Shown here: positions 11,460 to 21,891 of the stretch, one piece after another | How the letters are laid out: every line of letters starts with the position of its first letter | Numbering within the stretch: the first letter of the stretch is position 1 | Source of the DNA: Macrosoma leucophasiata | Taxonomy: Eukaryota; Arthropoda; Insecta; Lepidoptera; Hedylidae | NCBI GenBank assembly: GCA_036365455.1 | Contig: JAWQUS010000009.1 | Coordinates: forward strand, 3,316,001 to 3,380,000 | Direction: 5' to 3' | DNA: 64,000 bases | Translations under genes and position numbers: made by a program | The notes under the pieces: generated by a model | Database searches by the model: none | Told to the model about the DNA's origin: nothing | Seen by the model: only the letters and a program-made list of their open reading frames with translations

Positions 11460-11780
11460 GCGCGCATGGCCCGTCAGCTGGTGTAGATCGTAAGCGACCG
11501 AGGTAAAGCGATACGAGCGCGGTCGGGTGTGTGATGGGTGACGCGGTCGGGTGTGTGATGGGTGACGCGGTCGGGTGAGCGGTGGATAAGTTTGCGATGC
11601 GATAAAAATTATAAGACGTACCGGAGGGTAAGACATATGCGATTAGGGACGGTGCAGCTTTCGCTATAGTCATCGGTTGGTAATCACCGAAAATGACCTC
11701 GCGAGTCGTCCTAAGGCCCGCGCTGAGGGGGTCGCGGAGTGGAACGTGGAAGTGTTGTAGGAGTGAATTCATTGTCCTTG
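11460..11780. repeat. GC-rich segment with 24-bp tandem repeat
   Basis: A GCGGTCGGGTGTGTGATGGG-type unit of 24 bp is repeated about 2.5 times at 11518-11577. The surrounding 300 bp is GC-rich and could be part of an unrecognised retroelement. A minus frame of 116 codons spans it, but it is low-complexity across the repeat and has no known motif. Confidence 0.45.
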
Positions 11781-12024
11781 TCTTTTAGGACCTTCTTTTT
11801 TTCTTTCAACGCAATTAAAAGGAGTGTAAATCGGGGCTGCTCTGAAAAGCGGTTTTGGATCAACAAAACTTTTTACAATCTGCCGGATGGTAGGCAAGTT
11901 AGCGTCGATATGGAGATTTACGTACGTACCAAGGCGCGCCAATAGATTTACGTAAAAATCGATTTCAGATTATATCTGTAAGCTATGGATTGTTTTGTTA
12001 TAAAAAATCTATGAATTTTTATAG

Positions 12025-12215
12025 TAAACTAGCGGCCCGCCCCGGCTTCGCCCGCGCTGCTCTGCTCCTATTAGTCATAGCGTAATGTAAGCTATCCTAT
12101 CTCTCAAGTTGGATCGAACTGCACATGGTGTGCGAATTTTATTATAATCGGTTAAGTGGTTTAGGAGTCCATTGAGGACAAACATTGTGACACGAGATTT
12201 ATATATATTAAGATA
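12025..12215 (-). repeat. Helitron-like non-autonomous repeat
   Basis: On the minus strand it ends GGGCGGGCCGCTAGTTT; its left part has ACGAGATTTATATATATT. The CTAG terminus followed by T and the layout agree with other copies here (48232, 56865). Classification rests on ends alone. Confidence 0.45.
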
Positions 12216-12328
12216 TGCGACAGAGTGTAAAACGAAACTGTACAACCCGAGTCATCTGATATAATAATTATGATTGAAGATTGTAGACTTAAGACTAACA
12301 ATAACAAGCAATACTTCTTTTATTATAC

Positions 12329-12532
12329 GACCCGGTCAGTCCAGCGGTTTGAGATGACCGTTTGATTCGAAGGGTCGCGGGTTCGATCCCCGCACCGGGA
12401 CAATTATTTGTATGGCCTACAGTTATTTGTTTCGGGTCTGGGTGTTTGTGTATGTGTTGTATGTGTACAACGGCACCCACGACACAGGTTTATACCTACT
12501 GTGCGGCTGTGAGTGTAAGTGTATTTTATTAT
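12329..12532 (+). repeat. tRNA-derived SINE (family S1)
   Basis: A tRNA-like head, GACCCGGTCAGTCCAGCGG (box A region) and GGGTTCGATCC (box B), is followed by a family body (TTTGTATGGCCTACAG, TTCGGGTCTGGGTGTTTG, ACAACGGCACCCAC) and an AT-rich tail. Full-length sisters are at 27480 (minus) and 33037. The head has lost tRNA folding integrity, so it should be read as a pol III promoter and not as a tRNA gene. Confidence 0.8.
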
Positions 12533-12539
12533 TTACTAG

Positions 12540-12700
12540 CTGATGCCCGCGGAAACGCCCGCGTAGATGTCGTTTAAAAAGTAGCTTATGTTCTTTCTCA
12601 AAGTCAAATCTATCTCTGTACCAAATTACATTACAATCGGTTTAGTCGTTTGGACGTGAAAAAGTTACAGACAGAAAGACAGACAGAGTGACAGAGTTTT
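12540..12700 (-). repeat. TCTG-microsatellite-associated repeat (Helitron-like)
   Basis: Minus-strand copy of the family with CACGTCCAAACGACT, CCGATTGTAATG and TGGTACAGAGATAG, ending in GCGGGCATCAGCTAGT. A CAGA-rich run marks its 5' side. Sister copies are at 13485, 40540 and 47108. Confidence 0.6.
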
Positions 12701-13484
12701 TTTTTTATTATTATGGCATTGCTATTACGCATATTGCCAGTGTCAAGTAAAACGATATTTCGTATTCGTAATAAGCCGCGTAAAAGTCAGAGTCAGTCAG
12801 TCAATTTATCAGTCCGTCAGTCAGAGTCACAGTCAGTAATTCAAGTAAAGCGATGGCTACTTTACCAGAAAAAGCTATATTTACAATGAAGTTTTGGAGG
12901 CAACCTGATAGGCCATGTTTTCGCAGTGTTATTCTGTTTCAATTTACACGGGCACTGAAACAAACCTTTGCTCAAACAAAATGTCACCAATTTAATATAA
13001 CTCAAAAATACACAATGAAAACGAAATAATATAAGAGCACCACACGCCTATTTCAAGGTTCCCAACAAAACTCCAAACAGACAGAATTATTTTTGCATTT
13101 ATAATATTAGTAGGGATTACAGCTCATGTAAAAAGTGGGACAAAAACCATGAATACCATAACTCCTATAACGCGACTCGATACATCAACTTTTAATCTTT
13201 TTTTAATGGATGCCAAGGGAAATGGAAACGCGGCTGTAATTGTCGGAGAGGCGTGATGATTGATTGGTGTTACCAGCTATTTTGTGTTTTAAAATTTTTT
13301 CGCACTAGTAACTTTTGTCCAGTGTGATCATGTCCAAGTTTGGATTACCAATATTTTCCTCGTACTTACCTTTATTTAACGACTGTTTATGTATAATCAT
13401 AAAAAAAACTACTATATCAAAGCATAGGGCAAAAATGATAGTATCTTTAATTATTACCAGTTTTCTGTAATGTATATTTAAAAC
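12701..13484. other. AT-rich DNA with short repeat scraps
   Basis: Contains a CAGT-rich patch (12788-12835) and at 13079-13125 a piece of the TCTG-type repeat end (CAGACAGAATTATTTTTGCA, then ATTTATAATATTAGTAGGG). No gene seen. Confidence 0.5.
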
Positions 13485-13680
13485 TAGCTGTTGCCCGCAG
13501 CTTCGGCCGTTCTTCGTGGATCTCGTTTTATAAATAACTAAGTAGCCTATGTTCTTTCTCAAAGTCAGCTCTATCGCTGTACCAAATTTCATTAAAATCG
13601 GTTCAGTCGTTTGGACGTGAAAGGGTATCAGACAGACAGACACAGACAGACGGAGTTACTTTCGCATTTATAATATTAAA
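13485..13680 (-). repeat. TCTG-microsatellite-associated repeat (Helitron-like)
   Basis: Nearly complete minus copy: CTAGCTGTTGCCCGCAGC end, AGTAGCCTATGTTCTTTCTC, TCGTTTGGACGTGAAAGG, CAGA run and the GCATTTATAATATTA 5' end. It agrees closely with 40540-40725 and 47108-47285 read in the opposite direction. Confidence 0.7.
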
Positions 13681-13689
13681 ATATATAGT

Positions 13690-13940
13690 AGGGATTATCC
13701 TGTCACAGTGTTTGTAACAGAACTCTTCCGAAACGGCTTGACTGATCATTATGTTTTTAGTAGGTCTAAAAATCTTATGAGAAACTATTTTTATATCCCT
13801 AACTGGTAAGACTGGGACGACTGGGACGACTGGGACGACTGGTAAGACTGGGAGACCTTATGAGAAACTATTTTTATATCCCTAACTGGTAAGACTGGGA
13901 CGACTGGGACGACTGGGACGACTGGTAAGACTGGGAGACC
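13690..13940 (+). repeat. Helitron-like 5' segment with perfect 83-bp tandem duplication
   Basis: TGTCACAGTGTTTGTAACA and GGCTTGACTGATCATTATG match the left half of the element at 31573-31813. From 13775 an 83-bp block is repeated exactly (13775-13857 and 13858-13940), each holding three GGGACGACT units. A perfect hairpin follows at once. Confidence 0.7.
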
Positions 13941-13990
13941 TCAAGAAAAAAGGGGTGGGCTACCCCCACCCCTTTTTTCTTGAGGTCTCC
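13934..13990. repeat. Perfect 26-bp inverted repeat, 5-nt loop
   Basis: 13934-13959 and 13965-13990 are exact reverse complements (GGAGACCTCAAG...CTTGAGGTCTCC) separated by CTACC. The stem includes an A8/T8 run next to a G/C block. It starts inside the last unit of the 83-bp duplication. Confidence 0.9.
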
Positions 13991-14217
13991 ATTACGTAAA
14001 ATACAGGTAAGTAACCCCTGCGCTCTGATAGAGAACGGAGGGTGCGAAGCACGAAGGACCGATGGGATGTTGGGTTGGGTGGTCCCCATACAGGCAAGGC
14101 ATCAAGATTGATAACTTTTTTGGATTTCAAGAAGTGGCAAACAAGCATACAATTTACATTGATGGTAAATAATACAGCAGCCGTGTAATCTATAAACATC
14201 TACATGAAATCAAAGAT

Positions 14218-14253
14218 TTCAATATAGATGCGTTCACACGCATCTATATTGAA
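14218..14253. repeat. Perfect 16-bp hairpin
   Basis: 14218-14233 and 14238-14253 are exact reverse complements around a 4-nt loop (TCAC). The left arm is family A sequence, so the right arm is a snap-back copy of it. Confidence 0.85.
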
Positions 14254-14267
14254 GGTTTATTATCAGT

Positions 14268-14545
14268 AGTTCGATTCATTAGTTCGATCGTCGAAATATT
14301 AAGATTTTTTTTCTCATTTGTTCGACCGTCGAAGAAGTCGAAGTAGTCGAAACAAATCGTCGTCGTTCGTAGTGAGTGTGATAATTGTAAAATGTGTGAT
14401 AATTGTAATTGTGTGATAATTGTAGTGTTTACTGTCAGCAAAAAAAAAGTTAAAACAAATGAGAAAAAAAAACCCAATAGTACGACGGTCGAACAGATAT
14501 GAAAAAAAAATCTCACTAGCTCGACGATCGAATTCATGAATCCAA
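14268..14545. mobile_element. MITE with ~62-bp terminal inverted repeats
   Basis: 14268-14331 and the reverse complement of 14483-14545 align throughout with a few mismatches: TTCGAT...TCGATCGTCGA, a T-run, and TTCGACCGTCG are in both arms. The 150-bp core is AT-rich with repeated TGTGATAATTGTA and codes for nothing. The superfamily is unclear; no clean target duplication was found. Confidence 0.65.
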
Positions 14546-14553
14546 CTTATGGG

Positions 14554-14627
14554 AATAAGCCTAGCCTAAGTTATAATGCCTCTTTGCTTTTACAGGGCAT
14601 TAACATATAACTTAGGCTAGGCTTATT
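14554..14627. repeat. Perfect 21-bp inverted repeat
   Basis: 14554-14574 (AATAAGCCTAGCCTAAG...) is repeated inverted at 14607-14627. A further AATGCC/GGCATT pair sits inside (14575-14580, 14596-14601). It lies between the MITE and the resumption of family A. Confidence 0.85.
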
Positions 14628-14972
14628 TTAAATGACAGGACCCTACATTACCACCTGACCGGAACTCGATAGTGCGGAATACTACCATTTAGTGGCAAGT
14701 AGATTAGGTAATGCGGTGATGTCCATGCCTACACTGATGTTGACTTCAACCCCCAAGGTCTTTTTCGCCTGAGAATGTAAAATCATCAGTTATTACGAGT
14801 TGGATTCAAATTCAAAAAACATAATTCAACAATCGATTTGTTTGTCGACTCGGTATCGTATAAATTGATGAGGCGAGATCAAGAGTAGTGGAAGATGAAT
14901 AATCTGTTATATGGAGGAAACGTCGTTGTTTGCGCTTGTTACTATCACGCAATGCATAGAGTAATATTTATA

Positions 14973-14977
14973 CAGAG
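14973..14977. repeat. Target-site duplication (left), CAGAG
   Basis: Five bases abutting the left LTR, repeated at 24389-24393 after the right LTR. Five bp is usual for BEL/Pao. Confidence 0.85.
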
Positions 14978-16532
14978 TGTGGGGGACAAATGGCTTTTAC
15001 ACCAAAGTCAAACACAAATCTGCATCGGTGTGATTCACAATGGACTGTATTTTTCGGTTCTGCAATGGTTCATACTATTCTAACTTATTCACTAGCTTAT
15101 TTCACTATACTATAACTAACTAGCGAACCAGGGGGTCTGGTACTATTCTAAACTTTCACTGGCAATACCTTCACGGTCTGGAAGCACTTTTCTTGCGGAG
15201 AATCGAACGAGGACAAACTAGCAACGAAATGTACCGAGTTATATACGCTTCCAAACCGTCTCCTTCCATGTCAAAATGCCGTGACACGCCCAAAAATCGA
15301 ACGTCACGAAGGTCCGGGTCAATAGAGATAGGACTCTAAATCATTACATATACGGTCTAATTTCCTACCACCGTCATACATCTCTGCTGACCCGCCCCCG
15401 CCTTGATACATTTCATACGCAATATCTCTTATTCTATTAAATTTTCTTATACAATTCTTATTAGATTCTTATTCTAATTCAATACACTTTCAAAGTTTTT
15501 ACTTATTAGAAACACATAATTTTTTAGGGGCTCTGTCATGCTCTATCACCTATGACACGATTGTATATCGCTAGCCAAACCTAAATACAATTAAAAACCG
15601 CAAACGGTATCTGCCTATCTCCTTTATTCTAAGCGTGAGAGACAATTTTATCTAACAAGTAAGATTAGGTACATTCGTTTTTTCCGTATTGTGAGTCTAC
15701 TTACACTCTTTATACATATATCTCCCTGAGGGGGCAACAAAAATACATCTCGTACATAACTTTCAGCCTAGTATCTTTGTTATTTACGAAAATACAGCGA
15801 CTTTCACCTCTCTCTCCATACAAAATGTTGAATTCAACATCAGCTGTGAACAAACTAATTGAATCTACCTACATACAAATTGATATTTCTAACCGTAACA
15901 TTTTATACAATTTGTGTTATAATTTCTCAATTTCTTTACTTTCTACGCGCGCTACGTGGTCGCAGCTCCGTGCACATCTCCGAGCCAGTGTGTGTGTGAT
16001 AAGTATACAGCGAAATACCTAATTTACATTACAGTTTTTATCAAACATCTCATAATAGTGTCTACTACAGCGAACTTTGCCAGTCGATAACTACTGATCT
16101 GCCTATGCCATGCGTGGGGTTGGTCGTGAATATGCATTATTGGACATTCCTACGCCGAGCTATGCCACTGACTGAGCTCTAAAAAAGTGCGCTGCGTATT
16201 TACGCTTCCTCCGCGTCACTTCCCCGCACTTCACCCCCGCCGCCGCAGGCGGATCAGGTGCTCTGTCGGTCACCTCTTCGTGGACGACCCTTTCGACTAA
16301 CCGAAAATACCTACACCTCCAAATTTAATATTTTCTATGGCAATCGCTAGACAACAATTCTTTTATCATCATACTCAAATATTACATGCCTACTATGAGA
16401 ACCTAACGAGTTATATCGAATTAAAAACTGCCGCTGCATACAACCAACATACACCTAGCGGTCATTGCGAGCTTTACTGACTTTACTTATTTTCATAATG
16501 AAATACGACGCTTATTGATTCTATCCTTTACA
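14978..16532 (-). repeat. 3' LTR of the Pao element
   Basis: 1555 bp, offset 7856 from the other LTR, with one mismatch noticed. It begins TGTAAAGG on the minus strand and carries the gag-pol stop codon in its first five bases. Contains a TATAAA (15714-15709) and an AATAAA (15628-15623) in the right order for U3-R-U5. Confidence 0.95.
15623..15628 (-). terminator. Candidate polyadenylation signal in the 3' LTR
   Basis: AATAAA on the minus strand, 86 nt downstream of the LTR TATAAA. This is the expected place for the R/U5 end of the element transcript. The same hexamer in the 5' LTR is at 23484-23479. Confidence 0.45.
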
Positions 16533-19500
16533 ACTCTCCCCCCGGCGTAGACCTTCGAGCCTCATCATCTACCGGAAGGATAATCAATCTACATACTGGG
16601 CGTCTAAATATTCCACCTCGAGTACGAATCTCCGCACTACGTACCACGCCATCAGGTCCCGTGTATACCTTTTCTACTAAACCGCGGGGCCATACATTAC
16701 GGGGCAACAACCCGTCTGCTATTATCACCAAATTACCTATCTTAATGTTCTCTTTACCGTTATGACTATCACCTCGCGGGGCCAAGGTTGGCAAGTACTC
16801 ATTTATCCATCGCTGCCAGAACATATCAGACAACGCCTGCGTAGCTCGCCACGCCCGCCTATCCGCTACCGCGCAGTTACCAACAAAGGGCAAGCCGACC
16901 GCTGATCCGATAAGAAAATGATTCGGAGTGAGAGCCTCAGGGTCGCTTGCATTAACTGATACGTGAGTCAACGGTCGCGAGTTCACCGTGTGTTCTACCT
17001 CAGCGGTGAACGTCGCAAGTACATCATCTTTTGGTGCTCGTTCATTCAAAACTATTAATAAAGATTTCTTAACACTCTTTATTAACCGCTCCCAGGCGCC
17101 TCCCTGATTGGGAGCACCGGGATCTATAAAACGCCATGACATTCCTTTTGTCGTGGCGAATTTTTCTAACTCAGGCAACCATTCTTTATACGCATTACAT
17201 AATTCTACATCGGCGCCCCGAAAGTTAGTTCCATTATCGCTTACCATGGTATGGGGCGCACCGCGGCGCGCTCCCATCCGCCTAATTGCCATGATAGCCG
17301 CGTCTGTACTAAGACTCGAAATTATTTCTATGTGAATGGCACGCGTTATCAAACAGGTAAATAACATTCCCCAACGTTTCTCCCTTCTCCTACCTACTGT
17401 GACGAGCATCGGACCGTAACAATCTACACCACAATATGCAAAAGGTCGCGTATACGATTCTAAACGGAGGGCCGGTAGGTCACCTTTGACTGGGTCACAG
17501 GGCCTCCCTATGCGCGTCCTACACCTGACACACCGCCCTACTATCGTTCTAACTGCCGGACGAAGCCGCGTTATCCAAAACTGATGTCTAATATTGTTAA
17601 CTAGCGCCTCTCTACCCATATGATTGTTACGTTCGTGTTCACGTTTTATATACAACTTAGCTAACAAGCTCCGCCCGTCCAAAATAGGTGGATTTTTACG
17701 CTGAGCTGGTATGTTTGCCGCATCTATCCTACCATTCAATCTCATAAGACCGTCCTCTCCTATGACGGGATCCAATTTATAAATTTTACTAGACCGATCA
17801 ACCGTTTTACCTACTCTAAGTCTGTCTATTTCACACGGAAAGCTCGCGCGCTGCGCCTGCGAAATTATTAACAATTCCGCACGTCGTGTGTATTTTGTAT
17901 CTAAACTTGAAGGAATCTTTTTGCATCTATCTATGAATAATAACACGTAGGCCAGGGCACGGACAAGGCGGTCGTACGATGAAAATCGTTCCACTGCGAT
18001 TAGGCATGGGCTACACCTCGTGTGCGTAACCAAAACCTCCTCCAGCGGCGCGACCAACTCCTTTCCGAACGCACTCGATGGTGGTTCCTCATTTCTTAAG
18101 AGAAACGAGGGGCCGGTGCACCATCTGGAGGAGGGGCCCAATCGCGAGTGGCCAATCCTCGTCGCATCGTCAGCTACATTCGATGCGGTGGGAACCCACC
18201 TCCACTGTTCGGTTTTCGTTAATTCTACTATCTCCGCTAACCTATGTGCTACATACGGTTTATACCTAACCGTGTCATTCCTTATCCATTGCAATACGGT
18301 TGTCGAATCTGTCCAAAAACACACCCCTACATCTGACCAGGGATGTTTGTCTATGACGTCACTAGCTAAGCGCGCACCTATTAAAGCCGCCTGCAGTTCT
18401 AATCGCGGGATACTTTGAGTTTTTATTGGTGCTACCTTTGCTTTCCCGGCCACCAACGACACCCTCACTACCCCTGAGCTATCTACAAATCGCCAATACG
18501 CCACTGCCGCGTACGCTTGTTCGCTTGCATCGCAAAATACATGTAACTGCCTATCCACTATATCCTCACGCTTGTCATAACATCGCGGTATCTTAAGACG
18601 GTTAATGTATTCTAAATCTGCCTGCCAATCAGCGAAAGCTACTGCCTGCTCATGGGGAAGCGGTTCATCCCACCCTAGGTCCTGTCGCCACAGTTCCTGT
18701 AGGATAATTTTTGCCACTATAGTATATGGACTCAACAAACCTAGCGGATCGAAAACCGACATGACTGCGCTCAATGCCTCGCGTTTCGTAGGTACCCGTG
18801 TTAAGTTCCGGACGTCCGTAGGTACCCTAGGCATGCTAGTATTGAAGCCTAACTCATCGCTTTTAGGTTGCCACAAAATACCTAAAGCCCTGTCTTCAAT
18901 AAACGCATTCCCCGCTATCTCCTTCGGTGCGTGAGCGCGATCACTTTCCGGTACCTCAGATATTACAGAGTCGAGATTCGAACTCCAACCCGCTAAATCA
19001 AAACCCGCCTGCGCGTGCACGTGACGTACCTCGCCCACCGTGCGCCGGGCAGTCTCCTCAGAGTCAAAACTAACTATCCAATCATCCATATATGTGCTAG
19101 TGGTAATGGTGTCAAACGCCAGCGGGTGTGAAGTTTTATAAACCGCTGCGTTTTCATCCCTCACACTATGTGCTAAAAACGGCGAACTGCGCGCTCCAAA
19201 TATCATAGACGTCATTACATACTTTCTGGGGGGGCTCACACGATCCTCCCCCCGCCACAGAAACTGTTGTGCTACGCGGTCCTCCTCCCTAATTTTAATT
19301 CTTAAAAACATTTCGCGGATATCCGCGGTCAATGCTATCCTGCCTACCCTGAATCCATATAAAACTTTATTCAGAGACTGTAACAAATCCGGACCTTCTA
19401 ATAAGATGTCGTTTAAACATTTCCCATTCGATTTTGCCGCCGCATCGAATACCAAACGCACCTTTCCCGGTTTATTAGGGTTTGTAACTGCAAAATGAGG

Positions 19501-21891
19501 CAAATACCATTCCCTTTGATTGTAGGTATTTGTCTCTCCTAAGGGCTCCGCGTAGCCTTTCTCTATTAAACTATTTATTTGAGCCGTATAAGCCTCCCTA
19601 AACTCCTGAGACCTATCCATTTTACGTTCAATACCTACTAAACGGCTATGTGCCATGTTATAGCTAGGCGGAAGGGTTGCATCGTCACTGACCCATGGCA
19701 ACCCCACTTCATAACGGCCATTTACTTTAGTTATAGTTCTTTTTACTATTTCTATTGCGCGCTCCTCCCCCGGGACTACCCTTGGTTCTCTGCCTATACC
19801 AAGAGAGTCAATTTCAAAATGGGACCGCACTATATCATTCAGATTCGTATCTGAGGGACTCTGCGTGGTGTGCACATGCAACACCGACGCCCTATTAACA
19901 ACAATGCTTTTGGGCATTGACCCATGTATGACCCATCCCAACTGGGTCAGTGACGCGGCCGGTTGCCTACGGCTACCGGTCACCAACTTCCGCGACACTA
20001 TAAGATGCCAATTATCCGCACCTATGAGAATTTGAGGTCTCACTCCCTCATAACACACCGCATCCGGTGGTAAAGCTTTAAAATGCGACATTTGTAACAA
20101 TTCTTTACTAACGGTCTGCCTACCTAAAGTGAGGTTCCGTACCGTACGCGCTTTAATCTTAAAGGGGCGTCCGCTCTGCCCGGCCAAGCTAATACCTACT
20201 AATCGGCTTTCCGACTCCTGCTGACTAGAATTAGCACCTATTATATTCAGGGCGCGGACTGGGCCCTGGGCCCCTATCGACTTTGCCAACTGCTCGTCGA
20301 TCAAAGTGATAGTGGACCCCTCATCTAATAACGCGTAGGTCTGTACCCCCTTGCCCCTGCCACCCCCTATTGTGACAGGGCAGACCTTAAGAAGTACCTG
20401 CGTGCTATCAACTGGCGTATGCGCTGACGCCGTAATTACTGACTCTATTTGTACTTCTTTTACTTCCGGCCGCGGCTCGGAATGCAACAGCATGTGGTGT
20501 GACCGTGTGCAATCACCCTTACCACATCGCTTTGCCTTACATTGAAAACGTCTATGTTTCCCGTTTAAACATTGATAGCAAATTCGCGCTTCCCGTGCCC
20601 AGTTCCAGCGCTCCTGTACTGACATCGCAACAACCTTACCGCACGCATCGGTCCGGTGCCCACTACCACAACAAAGACATGTAATAGCCGCCTCTGTTGT
20701 GTTATACACCGGCCGGCGCGCGCGGTCTAACTTTTTAAACGTAGGCCGCGATGCCGGCGGCTGCACTGCGCGCGCGCTTGCTACCGTGCTTTTCTCGTAT
20801 GAGAACTGAATAGCCCTATCAGCCTCCTTCATGAGAAAGTTCGCTAATCTAGTTAACTCGGATTCCGGCCCGTCCGCCCTATCGAAAGCATAGTCATACC
20901 ACTTGTTTTTAAGGTGGGGACTAAGTTTCTCACTTAACATCCTAGGTAGCCGTGGATCCGTATTTCTACCTACCGGATCCACACTTTCAATCACAGTGAC
21001 TACGTTTTGCACTTTAACCGCAAAGATATTTAACTCATTTGCCGATGCCCCCACATTAGGTAGTCGCATTACCTCCCCTACTGCCTGGTCTATAATAGTG
21101 CCTGGGCGACCGAAACATTGTTCTAGGGTCTTCATAATTCTATCTGGGTCTGACGCCGAATATAAAAGGGCCGACACCGCCTGTCGTGCCGGACCCCGCA
21201 AGCACGCCCTCAACCTAGCCAAATTCTCTATGTCCGTGAGTCTATAATTCTGCGTAGAATCCCTCATCGCTGCTTTGAATGGCAACCACTCCCTAGGGTC
21301 CCCATCAAATAAGGGTAACTCCTGGGCCTGTCGTGGTGGGGGTCGACCCCGCGACATATTCTCTAACGCGTACACTAAACGATCCAGGACTTCGTCTTTA
21401 GAGATATTGGTTTTGGCGGGCTCGTCTTGTTTATTATTATTCGGCGCCCTACCATCCCCTAGCCTATTCTCCCCCCGTAAAAATTCCCGCGGGGGATGAC
21501 TATCTTGTAACCAATGTTCTACCCTTTCGTTTGCATCTATTTGCCCATTCACACTATCTCTATCAGTTTCTTCCGGCGGCGTTACCCTATCCTTAGCTAT
21601 CTGCTTATCCACTAAACCGGCTTCTATTTCTAACTGCCTAATTCGTGCCTTTAACATGTCTGTTTCCGTGTTAATTTGCTCCCGCCTAGCGCGCGCACTA
21701 TCGGTTGACCGTCGCGAACAAACCGATGGCGGCCGCGTACCTAAAGTTTCCTGTTCGGTAACTACTTGCTCGGTCCTACTGGTCCCTGGCAATGGTACGT
21801 CCTGCGGAGCCTCGGAAGGAGACTCTGGATAGTCTGGTATGACCCTAAGCGCCGCGCGCTTCCTAGTGGTAGGTGGACTCCTTGGCATCAT
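16528..21891 (-). CDS. Pao-type gag-pol polyprotein
   Basis: 1787 codons from the ATG at 21891 (a second ATG follows directly; the GTG just upstream is not a eukaryotic start) to TAA at 16530-16528. Domains: charged N-terminal region (ARREQINTETDML), gag, zinc knuckles (CLCCGSGH at ~404, CYQCLNGKH at ~444), aspartic protease ALLDEGST (Asp523), reverse transcriptase (FDAAAKSNG, YMDD at 934-937), RNase H (FCDASEQ, Asp1121), integrase HHCC finger and D1490, D1552, E1601 (VDCYGP, SDNGTNF, GGAWERL). It supplies particle protein, protease, polymerase and integrase as a single polyprotein with no frameshift or internal stop, as in other BEL/Pao elements. The last codons (P-G-G-E-L) are made from the polypurine tract. 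It belongs to the same superfamily as the frame at 1-5313 but a different lineage. Confidence 0.97.
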   Translation of the reverse strand: MMPRSPPTTRKRAALRVIPDYPESPSEAPQDVPLPGTSRTEQVVTEQETLGTRPPSVCSRRSTDSARARREQINTETDMLKARIRQLEIEAGLVDKQIAKDRVTPPEETDRDSVNGQIDANERVEHWLQDSHPPREFLRGENRLGDGRAPNNNKQDEPAKTNISKDEVLDRLVYALENMSRGRPPPRQAQELPLFDGDPREWLPFKAAMRDSTQNYRLTDIENLARLRACLRGPARQAVSALLYSASDPDRIMKTLEQCFGRPGTIIDQAVGEVMRLPNVGASANELNIFAVKVQNVVTVIESVDPVGRNTDPRLPRMLSEKLSPHLKNKWYDYAFDRADGPESELTRLANFLMKEADRAIQFSYEKSTVASARAVQPPASRPTFKKLDRARRPVYNTTEAAITCLCCGSGHRTDACGKVVAMSVQERWNWAREARICYQCLNGKHRRFQCKAKRCGKGDCTRSHHMLLHSEPRPEVKEVQIESVITASAHTPVDSTQVLLKVCPVTIGGGRGKGVQTYALLDEGSTITLIDEQLAKSIGAQGPVRALNIIGANSSQQESESRLVGISLAGQSGRPFKIKARTVRNLTLGRQTVSKELLQMSHFKALPPDAVCYEGVRPQILIGADNWHLIVSRKLVTGSRRQPAASLTQLGWVIHGSMPKSIVVNRASVLHVHTTQSPSDTNLNDIVRSHFEIDSLGIGREPRVVPGEERAIEIVKRTITKVNGRYEVGLPWVSDDATLPPSYNMAHSRLVGIERKMDRSQEFREAYTAQINSLIEKGYAEPLGETNTYNQREWYLPHFAVTNPNKPGKVRLVFDAAAKSNGKCLNDILLEGPDLLQSLNKVLYGFRVGRIALTADIREMFLRIKIREEDRVAQQFLWRGEDRVSPPRKYVMTSMIFGARSSPFLAHSVRDENAAVYKTSHPLAFDTITTSTYMDDWIVSFDSEETARRTVGEVRHVHAQAGFDLAGWSSNLDSVISEVPESDRAHAPKEIAGNAFIEDRALGILWQPKSDELGFNTSMPRVPTDVRNLTRVPTKREALSAVMSVFDPLGLLSPYTIVAKIILQELWRQDLGWDEPLPHEQAVAFADWQADLEYINRLKIPRCYDKREDIVDRQLHVFCDASEQAYAAVAYWRFVDSSGVVRVSLVAGKAKVAPIKTQSIPRLELQAALIGARLASDVIDKHPWSDVGVCFWTDSTTVLQWIRNDTVRYKPYVAHRLAEIVELTKTEQWRWVPTASNVADDATRIGHSRLGPSSRWCTGPSFLLRNEEPPSSAFGKELVAPLEEVLVTHTRCSPCLIAVERFSSYDRLVRALAYVLLFIDRCKKIPSSLDTKYTRRAELLIISQAQRASFPCEIDRLRVGKTVDRSSKIYKLDPVIGEDGLMRLNGRIDAANIPAQRKNPPILDGRSLLAKLYIKREHERNNHMGREALVNNIRHQFWITRLRPAVRTIVGRCVRCRTRIGRPCDPVKGDLPALRLESYTRPFAYCGVDCYGPMLVTVGRRREKRWGMLFTCLITRAIHIEIISSLSTDAAIMAIRRMGARRGAPHTMVSDNGTNFRGADVELCNAYKEWLPELEKFATTKGMSWRFIDPGAPNQGGAWERLIKSVKKSLLIVLNERAPKDDVLATFTAEVEHTVNSRPLTHVSVNASDPEALTPNHFLIGSAVGLPFVGNCAVADRRAWRATQALSDMFWQRWINEYLPTLAPRGDSHNGKENIKIGNLVIIADGLLPRNVWPRGLVEKVYTGPDGVVRSAEIRTRGGIFRRPVCRLIILPVDDEARRSTPGGEL
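16533..16543 (-). promoter_or_regulatory. Polypurine tract, inside the coding region
   Basis: GGGGGGAGAGT on the minus strand directly precedes the 3' LTR (TGTAAAGG). It is the expected plus-strand primer. It is also the Gly-Gly-Glu codons at the end of gag-pol. Confidence 0.8.

Larger units (their letters stand above)
14133..14775 (+). repeat. Dispersed repeat family A, split by younger DNA
   Basis: Left part 14133-14218 (GTGGCAAACAAGCATACA, GATTTCAATATAGATGCG) and right part 14636-14775 (CCCTACATTACCACCTGACC, CTACCATTTAGTGGCAAG) are in family order. The roughly 420 bp between them are foreign: two hairpins and a MITE. Confidence 0.7.

Noticed and set aside
12329..12405. Functional tRNA gene
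   Set aside because: Box A/B-like sequence is present, but it is the head of a SINE with three other copies, and the cloverleaf does not hold.
15777..16022. 81-codon frame duplicated at 23633-23878
   Set aside because: Antisense frame within the LTRs; duplicated only because the LTRs are.
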